From assembly GCA_963696525.1 (NCBI GenBank), contig CAVOKO010000003.1, positions 186,001 through 250,000 on the forward strand: DNA of 64,000 nt, written 5' to 3'. Made by a program: the position numbers and the translations under genes. How positions within the stretch are numbered: the stretch's first letter is position 1; each line of letters starts with the position of its first letter. The DNA comes from CAWBRT01 sp963696525 (GTDB lineage Bacteria; Acidobacteriota; Terriglobia; Terriglobales; Acidobacteriaceae). Below, in pieces: positions 19,432 to 27,670 of this stretch. A model generated the notes under the pieces. It worked only from the letters and a program-made list of their open reading frames with translations, was not told the origin of the DNA and made no database searches.

Positions 19432-20481
19432 GTGAGTGATCCGAACCCGGACTTTCCGAAGGAACCCGTGGGACCTGTCTCGTTCGATCGACCCTCGTTG
19501 AGAGAGGCCCGGGAACTGATCGAGTCCCAAGGGTTGCGCTTTGAACCGGAGTTCGACGATCTGGCCGGCCTGTTCGAGAATGGCAAGCTGGTCGCGTGCG
19601 GCGCCCGCGCCGGATACGTCCTCAAGATGCTGGCCATCGCGCCCGCCCACCAGGGCACGGACGCCCTGGGCGAATTGGTGACGAAGCTTATCCTGTCGGC
19701 GATCTCCGCCGGGCACGACACCGTGTTCGTCTTCACCCTGCCCCAGAACGTGGCCAGCTTCGAGGCGCTGAATTTTCGTATGCTGGTCACCCACGGCAAT
19801 ACTGCGCTGTTGGAGCATGGCCCCGGCTTGGAGGACTACTTGGCCAGCCATGCCTCGCAGATTACCCAGGGGCATAACGGAGCCGTCGTCATCAACGGCA
19901 ATCCCTTCACCCTCGGCCATCTGTATCTGGTGGAATGCGCGGCCCAGCGAGCGGATCGCCTCTACCTCTTCGTAGTGCGCGAGGAGCGGTCGGTCTTTCC
20001 CTTTGACGTGAGATTCCGTCTGGCCCAGGAGGCCACGGCGCATTTGCGAAATGTGACCGTTCTGGACACGTCCCGCTATGCAGTGAGTGCCGGCACCTTT
20101 CCGTCGTACTTTATGAAGCGGCTCGATGAGGTTGCGGCTGCCCAGATGCAGATCGATCTGCTGCTGTTCGCCCAGCGCATTGCTCCCCGCTTCCACATCG
20201 CCTGCCGGTTTGTTGGCCAGGAGCCCCTGTGCCCAACCACGGCGGCCTACAATAAGATGATGGCCGAGATACTCAAGGCGTATGCCATCCGATGTGTGGA
20301 ACTGCCTCGCATCCTGGCGGGAGGCTTGCCCATCAGCGCGACCCGGGTGCGCAAGGCCTTTGCCGCGGACGATATGGTAACCCTCAGATGTCTGGTGCCA
20401 CCGGCCACCCTTGAATTTCTGCAATCGCCGCCTGCGCGTCCCATCGCCGAGCGGCTTCGAAGCAAGCGGGAGGAAGTCTAA
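19432..20481 (+). CDS. citC: [Citrate (pro-3S)-lyase] ligase
   Basis: A 349-residue enzyme that acetylates the thiol of the citrate lyase acyl carrier prosthetic group with acetate and ATP, switching the lyase on. The first ~120 residues are a GNAT-like domain (VLKMLAIAPAHQGTDALG). The rest is a nucleotidyltransferase with the T/HxGH-type motif in NGNPFTLGHLYLVE and the ISATRVRKA motif near the C-terminus. The GTG start has GGAGG seven bases upstream. It is the first gene of a compact operon citC-citD-PPC-citE-citF-citXG. No sensor kinase CitA/CitB or citrate carrier is adjacent. Confidence 0.95.
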   Translation: MSDPNPDFPKEPVGPVSFDRPSLREARELIESQGLRFEPEFDDLAGLFENGKLVACGARAGYVLKMLAIAPAHQGTDALGELVTKLILSAISAGHDTVFVFTLPQNVASFEALNFRMLVTHGNTALLEHGPGLEDYLASHASQITQGHNGAVVINGNPFTLGHLYLVECAAQRADRLYLFVVREERSVFPFDVRFRLAQEATAHLRNVTVLDTSRYAVSAGTFPSYFMKRLDEVAAAQMQIDLLLFAQRIAPRFHIACRFVGQEPLCPTTAAYNKMMAEILKAYAIRCVELPRILAGGLPISATRVRKAFAADDMVTLRCLVPPATLEFLQSPPARPIAERLRSKREEV

Positions 20482-20485
20482 GCTT

Positions 20486-20749
20486 ATGCAAATCCGGCGC
20501 AAGGCCAGTGCGGGCACAATGCAATCCAGCGACCTGATGGTCGTGGTGGAGCCCAGCAAAACCCTTCAGGTCGAAATCGAATCGACCGTAAAAAAACAAT
20601 ACGAACACCTGATCCGCGCTCGCATCTCTTCGACCCTCGAACAGCTCGAGGTCAGCGCGGGTCACATACAGGTCTCGGACCGCGGCGCGCTCGATTATGC
20701 CATCGCCGCGAGGATCGAAACCGCAATCCGCCGAGCTTCAGGGGAATGA
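20486..20749 (+). CDS. citD: Citrate lyase acyl carrier protein (gamma subunit)
   Basis: An 87-residue acyl carrier protein that bears phosphoribosyl-dephospho-CoA on a serine. Seen: MQIRRKASAGTMQSSDLMVV, where the serine pair after GTMQ matches the modified position of CitD (GTxESSD), and KTLQVEIESTVKKQYEHLI, a typical helix of the family. The ATG is four bases after the citC stop, with AGGAAG upstream. Its stop overlaps the next start as ATGA. Confidence 0.93.
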   Translation: MQIRRKASAGTMQSSDLMVVVEPSKTLQVEIESTVKKQYEHLIRARISSTLEQLEVSAGHIQVSDRGALDYAIAARIETAIRRASGE

Positions 20750-21225
20750 CCATGGAAAAACTCTGGTACCGGGAATGCACTACCGGACGGCGATTCATCA
20801 TTAAGATCAATCCGGGCACCAAAATCACCGAAGCCTTGCTGGATTTCGCGCGCTCCAAGGAGCTTCCATTCGCCTCCCTGGTCTCGGCGGTAGGCTCGGT
20901 TCGCGACGTGGAATTCACGGGCATTCAGGCGGGCGCTCACCTGCCCATGACCGAAGCCCGCTTCAAGACCAATCGGCTGGAGGGTCCTCTCGAATTGATG
21001 GCCCTGGAAGGCAATATCGCTCTCAACACCGAGAAACAGCTTGCCGGGCAGTTCTATATCCTCGGGTCCAAATCCAGCGGCGACGTGGTGGGCGGACGCC
21101 TGGTGGAGGCGGAAGTCTTCACTACCTGCGAAATCGTGCTGGCCGAGTACTTGGTACAGGGCATCGAACTCCACCACTCCGCCACCAGCGGAGTGGACAC
21201 GATTTACATCGACGAACAGTGGTGA
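20746..21225 (+). CDS. PPC domain (DUF296) protein inside the citrate lyase operon
   Basis: A 159-residue single PPC domain. The fold signature is visible in LLDFARSKELPFASLVSAVGSVRDVEF, LEGPLELMALEGNIAL, DVVGGRLVEAEVFTTCEIVLAEY. PPC proteins include DNA-binding AT-hook proteins in plants and small trimeric bacterial proteins of unknown role. The zinc-binding HxH triad of many bacterial members is absent: the expected strand reads AGQFYILGSKSSG. Its start overlaps the citD stop (ATGA) and citE starts 20 bases after it, so it is co-transcribed and probably coupled. A role in lyase assembly or regulation is only an inference; it is not part of the known cit gene sets I recall. Confidence 0.85.
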   Translation: MTMEKLWYRECTTGRRFIIKINPGTKITEALLDFARSKELPFASLVSAVGSVRDVEFTGIQAGAHLPMTEARFKTNRLEGPLELMALEGNIALNTEKQLAGQFYILGSKSSGDVVGGRLVEAEVFTTCEIVLAEYLVQGIELHHSATSGVDTIYIDEQW

Positions 21226-21244
21226 ATCTCCCAGGAGCGCAAGC

Positions 21245-22156
21245 ATGAAACTGCGTCGATCGCTGCTCTACGTGCCGGGCAATATGCCGGGCATGCTGCA
21301 AAACATCCCAGTCTTCGAAGCCGACGTTGTCATGATCGACCTGGAAGATGCGGTGCCGCTGGTGGAAAAGGATGCCGCCCGGCTGCTGGCCCGGAATTTC
21401 CTGCGGTTCTACCAGGAGCGGAACAAGGAGATGTTCGTGCGGATCAATCCGCTCGACACGCCGTACGGTGCCGACGATCTTCGGGAAATCCTGCCGGCCC
21501 TGCCCGACGGTATCCGCCTGCCCAAGGCCGATAACCCCGAATTGGTGGAAAAGCTCGACACGCTGCTCACCGAACAAGAGGAGAAGCTGGGCCTCGATAT
21601 CGGCCATTTCAAGATCATCCCTTCCATCGAAAGCGCCCAGGGTGTGCTCAATTGCGTGGAGACGGCCCAGGCCTCCTCGCGTCTGGTAGCCCTCGCTTTC
21701 GGGGCGGAGGACTACACCGCCTCGATGGAGATCGATCGCACGAAGTCGGGCGAGGAACTATTTTCAGCCCGTAACCAGGTGGTCTGGGCGGCCAAGGCCG
21801 CCGGGGTGCAGGCCATCGATTCGATCTTCTCGGACGTGAGCGACATGGATGCCTTGCGGGCCGAAACCCTGCTAGTCAAGCGCTTAGGCTTTACCGGCAA
21901 ATCGCTGGTCAATCCGCGGCAGATCGAAATCATTCATGAGGTGTTCCGTCCCACGACGGAAGAAATCCAGCACGCACTGGAGGTCATGGAAGCCATCAAG
22001 CGGGCTCGGGAAATGGGCACGGGCGTCATCTCCATGAAGGGGAAGATGGTCGATGCTCCCGTGGTAGCACGCGCGGCCCGGACCCTCCGGGAAGGCATCG
22101 CCTTCGGCCTGCTTGAATACGACCTTTCCGATGAGGTGATCCATGGCGAAAAATAG
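21245..22156 (+). CDS. citE: Citrate lyase beta subunit (citryl-ACP lyase)
   Basis: A 303-residue HpcH/HpaI-type TIM barrel that cleaves citryl-S-ACP to oxaloacetate and acetyl-S-ACP. Seen: RRSLLYVPGNMPGML, the metal-binding VVMIDLEDAVPLVEKDAAR, VRINPLDTPYGADDL, GIRLPKADNPE, IPSIESAQGVLN, ALAFGAEDYTASM and the tail RQIEIIHEVFRP. AGGAG lies upstream of the ATG at 21245. It overlaps citF by 14 bases. Confidence 0.96.
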   Translation: MKLRRSLLYVPGNMPGMLQNIPVFEADVVMIDLEDAVPLVEKDAARLLARNFLRFYQERNKEMFVRINPLDTPYGADDLREILPALPDGIRLPKADNPELVEKLDTLLTEQEEKLGLDIGHFKIIPSIESAQGVLNCVETAQASSRLVALAFGAEDYTASMEIDRTKSGEELFSARNQVVWAAKAAGVQAIDSIFSDVSDMDALRAETLLVKRLGFTGKSLVNPRQIEIIHEVFRPTTEEIQHALEVMEAIKRAREMGTGVISMKGKMVDAPVVARAARTLREGIAFGLLEYDLSDEVIHGEK

Positions 22157-23681
22157 CCTGGGACGTGAGATTCCGGCGGTGTGGCGGGGGCGTTCGCTCG
22201 ACCCGTACATGGACCCATGGAGCCGGCAACCGGAAGTGCTTCGGGCCACCCGCCCCTTGGTGCGTTGCCGCCCCGGCGACAGCAAACTGCTGCCCTCGCT
22301 GCGGGCAGCAATTGAGATGTGCGAGCTGAAGAACGGCATGAACATCTCCACCCACCACGCCCTGCGGAACGGGGATGTGCTGCTGAACCTGCTGGTCAAG
22401 GAAATCGATGCCATGGGTCTGCGCGATATCGGCATCGCCTCCAGCTCGGTTCACCCCGTGAATGCCGAGATCATTCCCTATATCCGCAAAGGCGTAATCA
22501 CCCGGATTGAAACGGGCGTGAACGGTCTCATCGCCGAAATGGTCAGCAAGGGCCAACTTGACTGCCCCATAATTGTACGCAGCCATGGCGGGCGCGCTCG
22601 GTCGCTGGCTACCGGGGAAGTGCAGGTCGACGCCGCCTTCATTGCCGCGCCATGCTGCGACATCACGGGCAACCTGAATGGAGTTCACGGACCGTCGGCT
22701 TGCGGCTCCCTGGGGTATGCCCACCCCGATGCCCGTTATGCTCACAAGGTCGTCGCCGTCACCGACAACTTGGTCCCATTTCCGGCCGCTCCCATCAGCA
22801 TTGGTCAGAGCGAAGTGGATTACGTCGTCAAAATCGACTCGCTTGGCGACCCGGCGAAGATTGTCTCGAGCACGACCAGACTGGCCCGCGACCCGGCGGC
22901 ACTGCTGATCGCGAAATACGCAGCCGAAGTCATAGAGGCCTCAGGACTCCTCAAGGACGGTTTCTCTTTCCAGACCGGAGCCGGGGGCACCTCGCTGGCG
23001 GTGGCCGACCTCATCCACCGGAAAATGGCGAACGGAAAGATTAAGGGCAGTTTCGGCTGCGGAGGGATCACAGGGTACTTTGTGGACATGCTGGAACAGG
23101 GGTATTTCGAGACGCTTTTCGATGTCCAGTGCTTCGACCTGAAGGCCGTCGAATCTCTACGCCGCAATCCCGGACACAGGGAGATGAGCGCCAGTCTCTA
23201 TGCCAATCCCTACAACCGAGGGGAAGTCGTGAACATGCTCGACTGCGTGATTTTGGGCGCTACGGAAGTGGACGTGGATTTCAATGTCAACGTCAACACC
23301 GAGTCCAGCGGCTATCTGCTGCACAATACCGGAGGTCATTGTGACGCCGCGGCGGGCGCGAAACTGGCCATCGTGGTGGCACCCTCCATGCGCGGAAGGC
23401 TTCCCATCGTCCGCGATGCTGTGACTACCATCACCACGCCCGGCGAAACCATGGATGTCATCGTGACCGAACGGGGCATCTGTGTTGCCGATAAACATGT
23501 CGATCTCAAGAAGGAACTGCTGCGCCGCAGACTGCCCCTCAAGGATATTCGCCAGTTCCACGAAGAGATCACCCGGATCACCGGCGTGCCGAAAGCCGTC
23601 GAATTCGACGACGAGGTAGTAGCCCTGATCGAATACCGCGACGGTTCCATCATCGATGTGGTCCGCCGAGTCCGCGAATGA
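22143..23681 (+). CDS. citF: Citrate lyase alpha subunit (citrate:ACP transferase)
   Basis: A 512-residue subunit, usual length, which transfers the ACP from acetyl to citrate. Seen: REIPAVWRGRSLDPYMDPW, TTHHALRNGDVLLNLLV in the form STHHALRNGD, GVITRIETGVNG, RSHGGRARSLATGEVQVDAAFIA, HGPSACGSLGYAHPDA, DAAAGAKLAIVVAPSMRGR and the closing RDGSIIDVVRRV. Start codon ATG overlaps the end of citE; its own end overlaps citXG by four bases, so the whole operon is translationally coupled. Confidence 0.96.
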   Translation: MAKNSLGREIPAVWRGRSLDPYMDPWSRQPEVLRATRPLVRCRPGDSKLLPSLRAAIEMCELKNGMNISTHHALRNGDVLLNLLVKEIDAMGLRDIGIASSSVHPVNAEIIPYIRKGVITRIETGVNGLIAEMVSKGQLDCPIIVRSHGGRARSLATGEVQVDAAFIAAPCCDITGNLNGVHGPSACGSLGYAHPDARYAHKVVAVTDNLVPFPAAPISIGQSEVDYVVKIDSLGDPAKIVSSTTRLARDPAALLIAKYAAEVIEASGLLKDGFSFQTGAGGTSLAVADLIHRKMANGKIKGSFGCGGITGYFVDMLEQGYFETLFDVQCFDLKAVESLRRNPGHREMSASLYANPYNRGEVVNMLDCVILGATEVDVDFNVNVNTESSGYLLHNTGGHCDAAAGAKLAIVVAPSMRGRLPIVRDAVTTITTPGETMDVIVTERGICVADKHVDLKKELLRRRLPLKDIRQFHEEITRITGVPKAVEFDDEVVALIEYRDGSIIDVVRRVRE

Positions 23682-24979
23682 CCTGGAGGTTGGATTTTCT
23701 TAAGGCGCGGGATGGACGCCAACAGGAGCTCGATCGTATTCTGGGACAGACTAAGCGGAAAGATGCAGCTTCGTTCCTGCTGATCAGCACCAACGTTCCC
23801 GGATGCGACAAACATCGCCCCGGCATTTCCCGCCTGCTCCGTGGCGCGCTGGATTCTCTCCAAGGGAGCATTGGCCTGAAGGTACTGCTCAGTCGAAGGG
23901 ATCTGCTTGGTTCCTTCCACATTGCGTCTTCCAACCTGCCGCCCATCGACGCCAAAAAGGCTGCCCTGATCATCGAATCCGAAAGCCCCTCCGCGCGCCT
24001 CCTGGATTTGGATGTCTACCGTCCGGATGGTTCCCAACTCGACCGGACCGGTCTCGGGCTTCCGCCGCGATCTTGCCTGATCTGTGCCGAGCCGGCGCGC
24101 GAGTGTATCCGGCTGCAACGCCATTCCATCCCGGAACTTCTGGAACGGGTGGATTCTCTGCTGCGGCCTTTCGTCGCGTCCCCGCGCTATATTCTTCCGC
24201 AACCCCTCGCCACCAACCTGCGGATGGGTGCCCTGCGCGAACTGGATCTTACCCCGAAGCCCGGGTTGGTGGACCGCGAGGATAACGGATCACACCCTGA
24301 CCTCTCTTACGCGCGCATGCGGACTTCTGCCGAATTGCTACCCCTCTACTTCGACGACATTCATGGCTGCCACCAAAAGCAACGTCCACTGCGGGATTTC
24401 GTGCAGGCCGGGATCGATGCTGAAAACCGCATGAACCGGGAAATCAAATCCAATGCCCACAAGGGTTTTATCTTTCTCTCCGGTCTCGTGCTCATGGCCG
24501 CCTGCGCCTGCGGTGGCCGGGCCGACCTTCTCCGCCGGGAGATCTCGGAAATCGCTAAAGGCTTCTTCGCCCAATTCGGATCACCGGATTCCTATGGCAC
24601 AGACATTCGGAACCGCCATGGACTGGGCGGCATCAGGACTGAAGCCGAGCAAGGCCTGCCCGCCATCTTCGAGCATGGGTGGCCGAAGTACCGGGAAGCC
24701 CTGGAGTCGGGTTGGGATGCGGCGCATGCCAGCTTTTATCTCATGGCGGTGCTCATGCAGCGCTTGGAGGATACGACCGCCATTCATCGCTGTGGAATCG
24801 AAGGCCTCGCCCGCCTGCGCCAGGATGGTGCTCGCCTGCAGAGATTGCTGGAGCAGCAGCAGGCACCGGAACCCATGCTGGCTGCCCTCAACCAGGGATA
24901 CCGCACGGTAGGCTTGACGATGGGAGGGGTAGCGGACTGCATGGCCCTGACCTTCGCCTTAGAGGAAACCGCCAATTAA
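23678..24979 (+). CDS. citXG: CitX-CitG fusion: prosthetic group transferase and triphosphoribosyl-dephospho-CoA synthase
   Basis: A 433-residue two-domain protein. Residues 1 to about 175 match CitX (apo-citrate-lyase holo-ACP transferase: RDGRQQELDRIL, FLLISTNVPGCDKHRPGISRL, LLDLDVYRPDG, CLICAEPARECIRLQRHS). From about 185 on it matches CitG (ALRELDLTPKPGLVDREDNGSHPDLSYARM, KGFIFLSGLVLMAA, DTTAIHRCG). Together they make the phosphoribosyl-dephospho-CoA group and attach it to CitD. Fusions of this kind are known in other bacteria. The start overlaps the citF stop as ATGA. This completes everything needed to build active citrate lyase. Confidence 0.93.
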   Translation: MTWRLDFLKARDGRQQELDRILGQTKRKDAASFLLISTNVPGCDKHRPGISRLLRGALDSLQGSIGLKVLLSRRDLLGSFHIASSNLPPIDAKKAALIIESESPSARLLDLDVYRPDGSQLDRTGLGLPPRSCLICAEPARECIRLQRHSIPELLERVDSLLRPFVASPRYILPQPLATNLRMGALRELDLTPKPGLVDREDNGSHPDLSYARMRTSAELLPLYFDDIHGCHQKQRPLRDFVQAGIDAENRMNREIKSNAHKGFIFLSGLVLMAACACGGRADLLRREISEIAKGFFAQFGSPDSYGTDIRNRHGLGGIRTEAEQGLPAIFEHGWPKYREALESGWDAAHASFYLMAVLMQRLEDTTAIHRCGIEGLARLRQDGARLQRLLEQQQAPEPMLAALNQGYRTVGLTMGGVADCMALTFALEETAN

Positions 24980-25106
24980 GATTCCGGCCTGGCGCTGGGA
25001 TCATTAACTGTCATCGGCAAGGGAGTACGGCCAATTCTTTTGTGTGTAACGGTACGAGTTCCCAGGTCTTGCCGTCCGTGCAACATTGCACACAATCGAT
25101 GGAAGA

Positions 25107-25370
25107 CTGTGGGTTGGAATGAAGCCCTGCCATTCCAGAGGTCAATTCTCTTGGGTACTGCGGGACAAATCCGAATGGACTCTTGAACGGATACGGCATG
25201 CGATGCGAGACGGTCAAGACGACTTCAAAGTGCACCTCACGAAGCCGATACCAGTCATGATCCTTTATTCCACCGCGCTAGCACGGGAACATGGAGACAT
25301 TCATTTCTACCCTGATATCTATGGCTATGATGCCGAACTACTAGCTAAAGGCTATCCAACGCCGCGATAA
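25107..25370 (+). pseudogene. Remnant of an L,D-transpeptidase (YcbB/LdtD type) C-terminus
   Basis: The last ~80 residues read SWVLRDKSEWTLERIRHAM, then VHLTKPIPVMILYSTALAREHGDIHFYPDIYGYDAEL, which is the typical tail after the catalytic domain of YcbB-like peptidoglycan L,D-transpeptidases. The catalytic SHGCIRV motif that should precede it is gone; the corresponding place reads CHSRGQ. No start or signal peptide. Residue of a deleted gene between the cit operon and kimA. Confidence 0.65.
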
Positions 25371-25401
25371 GGCGAGGTGTGCACATCTTCCCCCCCGAAA
25401 A

Positions 25402-27284
25402 CTAGCTTCGTTTCCCGACGTACCAGGGCGCACTCACCGTAAAGATGCGTTCATTGCCGCGGGCGAGCAGCACCCATTCCAGAAGCCGGCCGCGCTGATT
25501 GTGAAGGAAGTATTCATACCATTTGTCTTCCACAAGCTCGGGTATGACCACGATGATGGTGCGATCGGGATGCTTTTTCGAAAGATCGAGAACGAACTGA
25601 ACGATGGGAATGATGATGAAACGGTAGGGCGACGGCAGGACACGGAGCTTTGGCGGTTCCCTGCCTGCCGCGCGGAAGGGTTGCTCAACGTAGTGCGCCC
25701 AGTCCGCTTGAAGCAATTCGGAGTGCTCGCTGGGCTCGACGTGCAGGGCGATCACTTCCGGTGAAAGCCGGGCGGCAAATTCAATTCCCTGGCGGGTGAT
25801 GTTGCTCCAGCGGTCGATGGGAATGACGACAATGGGACGCTGGCTGAGACCTGCCGCGTCGACAGGAACCTTGCAGGTGGTGAGCATCTTGACCGAGTGG
25901 TAGTGGCGGCGGACAGCGACGAAGAAAACAATCGTCAGCGGAATGAAAAGCAGCGTAATCCAGGCGCCTTGCACGAATTTCGCAACCAGCACGACAATGA
26001 CGGTGATGCCGGTGACGAGCGCGCCGAGCCCATTGACAAGTGCGCTCTTCAGCCAATGCGGGCCGCGGTTCTTCCGCCAGTGCATGACCATGCCGGCCTG
26101 CGAGAGCGTGAAGGCCAGAAAAGCGCCGACGGCATAGAGCGGGATGAGCCGATCGGTGACACCGCCAAAAGCGATGAGAAGGCCGCCGCAGAGTACCGCC
26201 AGGACAACGATGCCGTAGGTATAGACGAGCCGCCGCCCGCGGTATCCGAAGGCGTGCGGGAGGTAGTTGTTTTGCGCGATGGCGCGGCAGAGGCGCGGAA
26301 AATCGGCGAAGGCGGTGTTGGCGGAGAGCGAGAGAACGAAGAGAATTGAGGCGATGGTCAGGTAGTAGAAAAAGCCTTTGCCGAAAACAGCGGCGACTGA
26401 GCATGGAGAGAAGGCTCTGGTAGCCGGGTTGGCCCGGATCCGTTGCCGCGATGCCGTAAACCTTCACGAGATAGGAAATTCCCGCCAGCAGCACTGCCAG
26501 GAGAAAAATAATCACGGTGAGAGTGCGCTGAGCGTTTTTTACGGCGGGCTCGCGGAAGGCCTTGACGCCGTTGCTGACAGCCTCTACGCCGGTTAGATGC
26601 CGTGCAACCGCTAGCGAAAACTTTCAGCAGCAGCCAGTAGCTGACGGCTTCGGTCATGCGTGGCGGCGGCGGAAGAGGAGCTGCCGGTATTGGATGCCCT
26701 CCGCTGAGCGAGAACACGGATCACACCTGCGGCGATGGTAATGAGAAGTGTGCCCGACAAAAAGATAGGTGGGAACCGCGAAGGCCATGCCGGCATCGCG
26801 CACGCCGCGGAGATTGAGAATGGTGACGACAATCAGAATGCCGACGCAGAAGGATACCGTGTGCGGCAGCAAGGACGGAACGGCCGAAACCAAGGCACCG
26901 ACTCCCGCGGAAATACCCACGGCTGCAGTGAGGATGTAATCGGCGAGAAGCGCAGGCCGCGGCAAGCAGACTCGCCGGTGTGCCGAGGTTGAAACGCGCC
27001 ACGGTATAGGAGCCGCCGCCGGAAGGATAGGCGGCGATGGTCTGGCGATAGGAGAAGTACACGATCACGAGCAGCGTGATGATGGCGGTGCTGATGGGAA
27101 TGATATAGCGCACGCCGAGAAGGCCAAGCGGAATCAGAAGGCTGAGAGCCGCTTCCGGGCCATAAGCAGCCGAACTCAGCGCGTCGAGACCAAAGATCGG
27201 GATGCCCTGCGCCGGACCGATCTGCTCGGCGCGTTCGTCACTGGTCTTGATGGGCTTACCGACAACGAGGTCAATGATGTCCAT
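25402..27284 (-). pseudogene. kimA: KimA/YdaO-like potassium importer (APC superfamily), five +1 frameshifts
   Basis: A multi-spanning transporter that starts MDIIDLVVGKPIKTSDERAEQ and continues FGLDALSSAAYGPEAAL and YRQTIAAYPSGGGSYTVA, the pattern of Bacillus KimA (YdaO), a proton-coupled high-affinity K+ importer. Later pieces: ALLADYILTAAVGISAGVGAL, TLLITIAAGVIRVL, SGCTALTGVEAVSNGVKAF, NTAFADFPRLCRAIAQNNYLP, and a cytosolic tail from about residue 470. The reading frame is broken five times within 560 bases; removal of one base at each of about 26954, 26752, 26703, 26597 and 26398 restores one ~625-codon gene with no other stop. The 3' third is unbroken. Pseudogene or local sequence errors. 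Confidence 0.85.
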
Positions 27285-27429
27285 GAGCGAAGAGGTCCAT
27301 CATTTGCTGTTCACACCGGAAAGAATAAGAATTGCGTACCGAGTGTCGCCCTAACCCAGCTACGGGCGCCGATCGCATCCTGCGCTTGGCCAAGGATCGA
27401 GATCGTCTAAGCGGACCAACGATACACCG

Positions 27430-27455
27430 CAAGGGATTTGAAATCAAATCCCTTG
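27430..27455. promoter_or_regulatory. 12-bp perfect hairpin in the kimA leader
   Basis: CAAGGGATTTGA-AA-TCAAATCCCTTG, perfect over 12 bp, about 150 bases before the kimA ATG. There is no T-run on either strand. It may be a regulatory hairpin of the kimA mRNA or a palindromic protein-binding site. Confidence 0.55.
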
Positions 27456-27502
27456 GCCATCGGTTTACCAACGCAACAGCGCAAACTCGGAGCAGAAGCC
27501 GG

Positions 27503-27640
27503 GTCTCATCGCCTCAAGCCGTAACTGTCCGGAGCGGGACGACGAAGCTCCTGAAATGTTCAAGCACCCGCAGTACGGAAGCCGACGACAGAACTGCCGG
27601 CTGTCGCTCCACCGGCACGGCTTCTTCATCCTCTTAGTCT
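27503..27640 (-). promoter_or_regulatory. Structured leader of kimA, possible ydaO-type (c-di-AMP) riboswitch
   Basis: On the minus strand the segment ends GTCCCGCTCCGGACAG, then TTACGGCTTGAGGCG, which resembles the 3' part of the ydaO/yuaA motif (GUCCCGCACCCGACAG, CUAACUCCGGAGGC). Upstream lie perfect stems GAAGCCG/CGGCTTC, CGACAG/CTGTCG and GCGGG/CCCGC. ydaO riboswitches sit before K+ importer genes including ydaO/kimA itself, so the context fits. The match was made by eye from memory and the 5' half fits less well, so it remains a candidate. Confidence 0.35.
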
Positions 27641-27670
27641 CTTCTCATTATTATCATTATGTTCTCATTA

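Noticed and set aside
25402..27284. Classical Kup/Trk potassium carrier or ordinary amino acid permease
   Set aside because: The N-terminal pattern (DALSSAAYGPEA, YRQTIAAYPSGGGSYTVA) fits KimA/YdaO better than Kup or PotE-type carriers.
27430..27455. tRNA or attachment site around the 12-bp hairpin
   Set aside because: No cloverleaf with a CCA-side acceptor stem or T-loop could be drawn, and no integrase is nearby.
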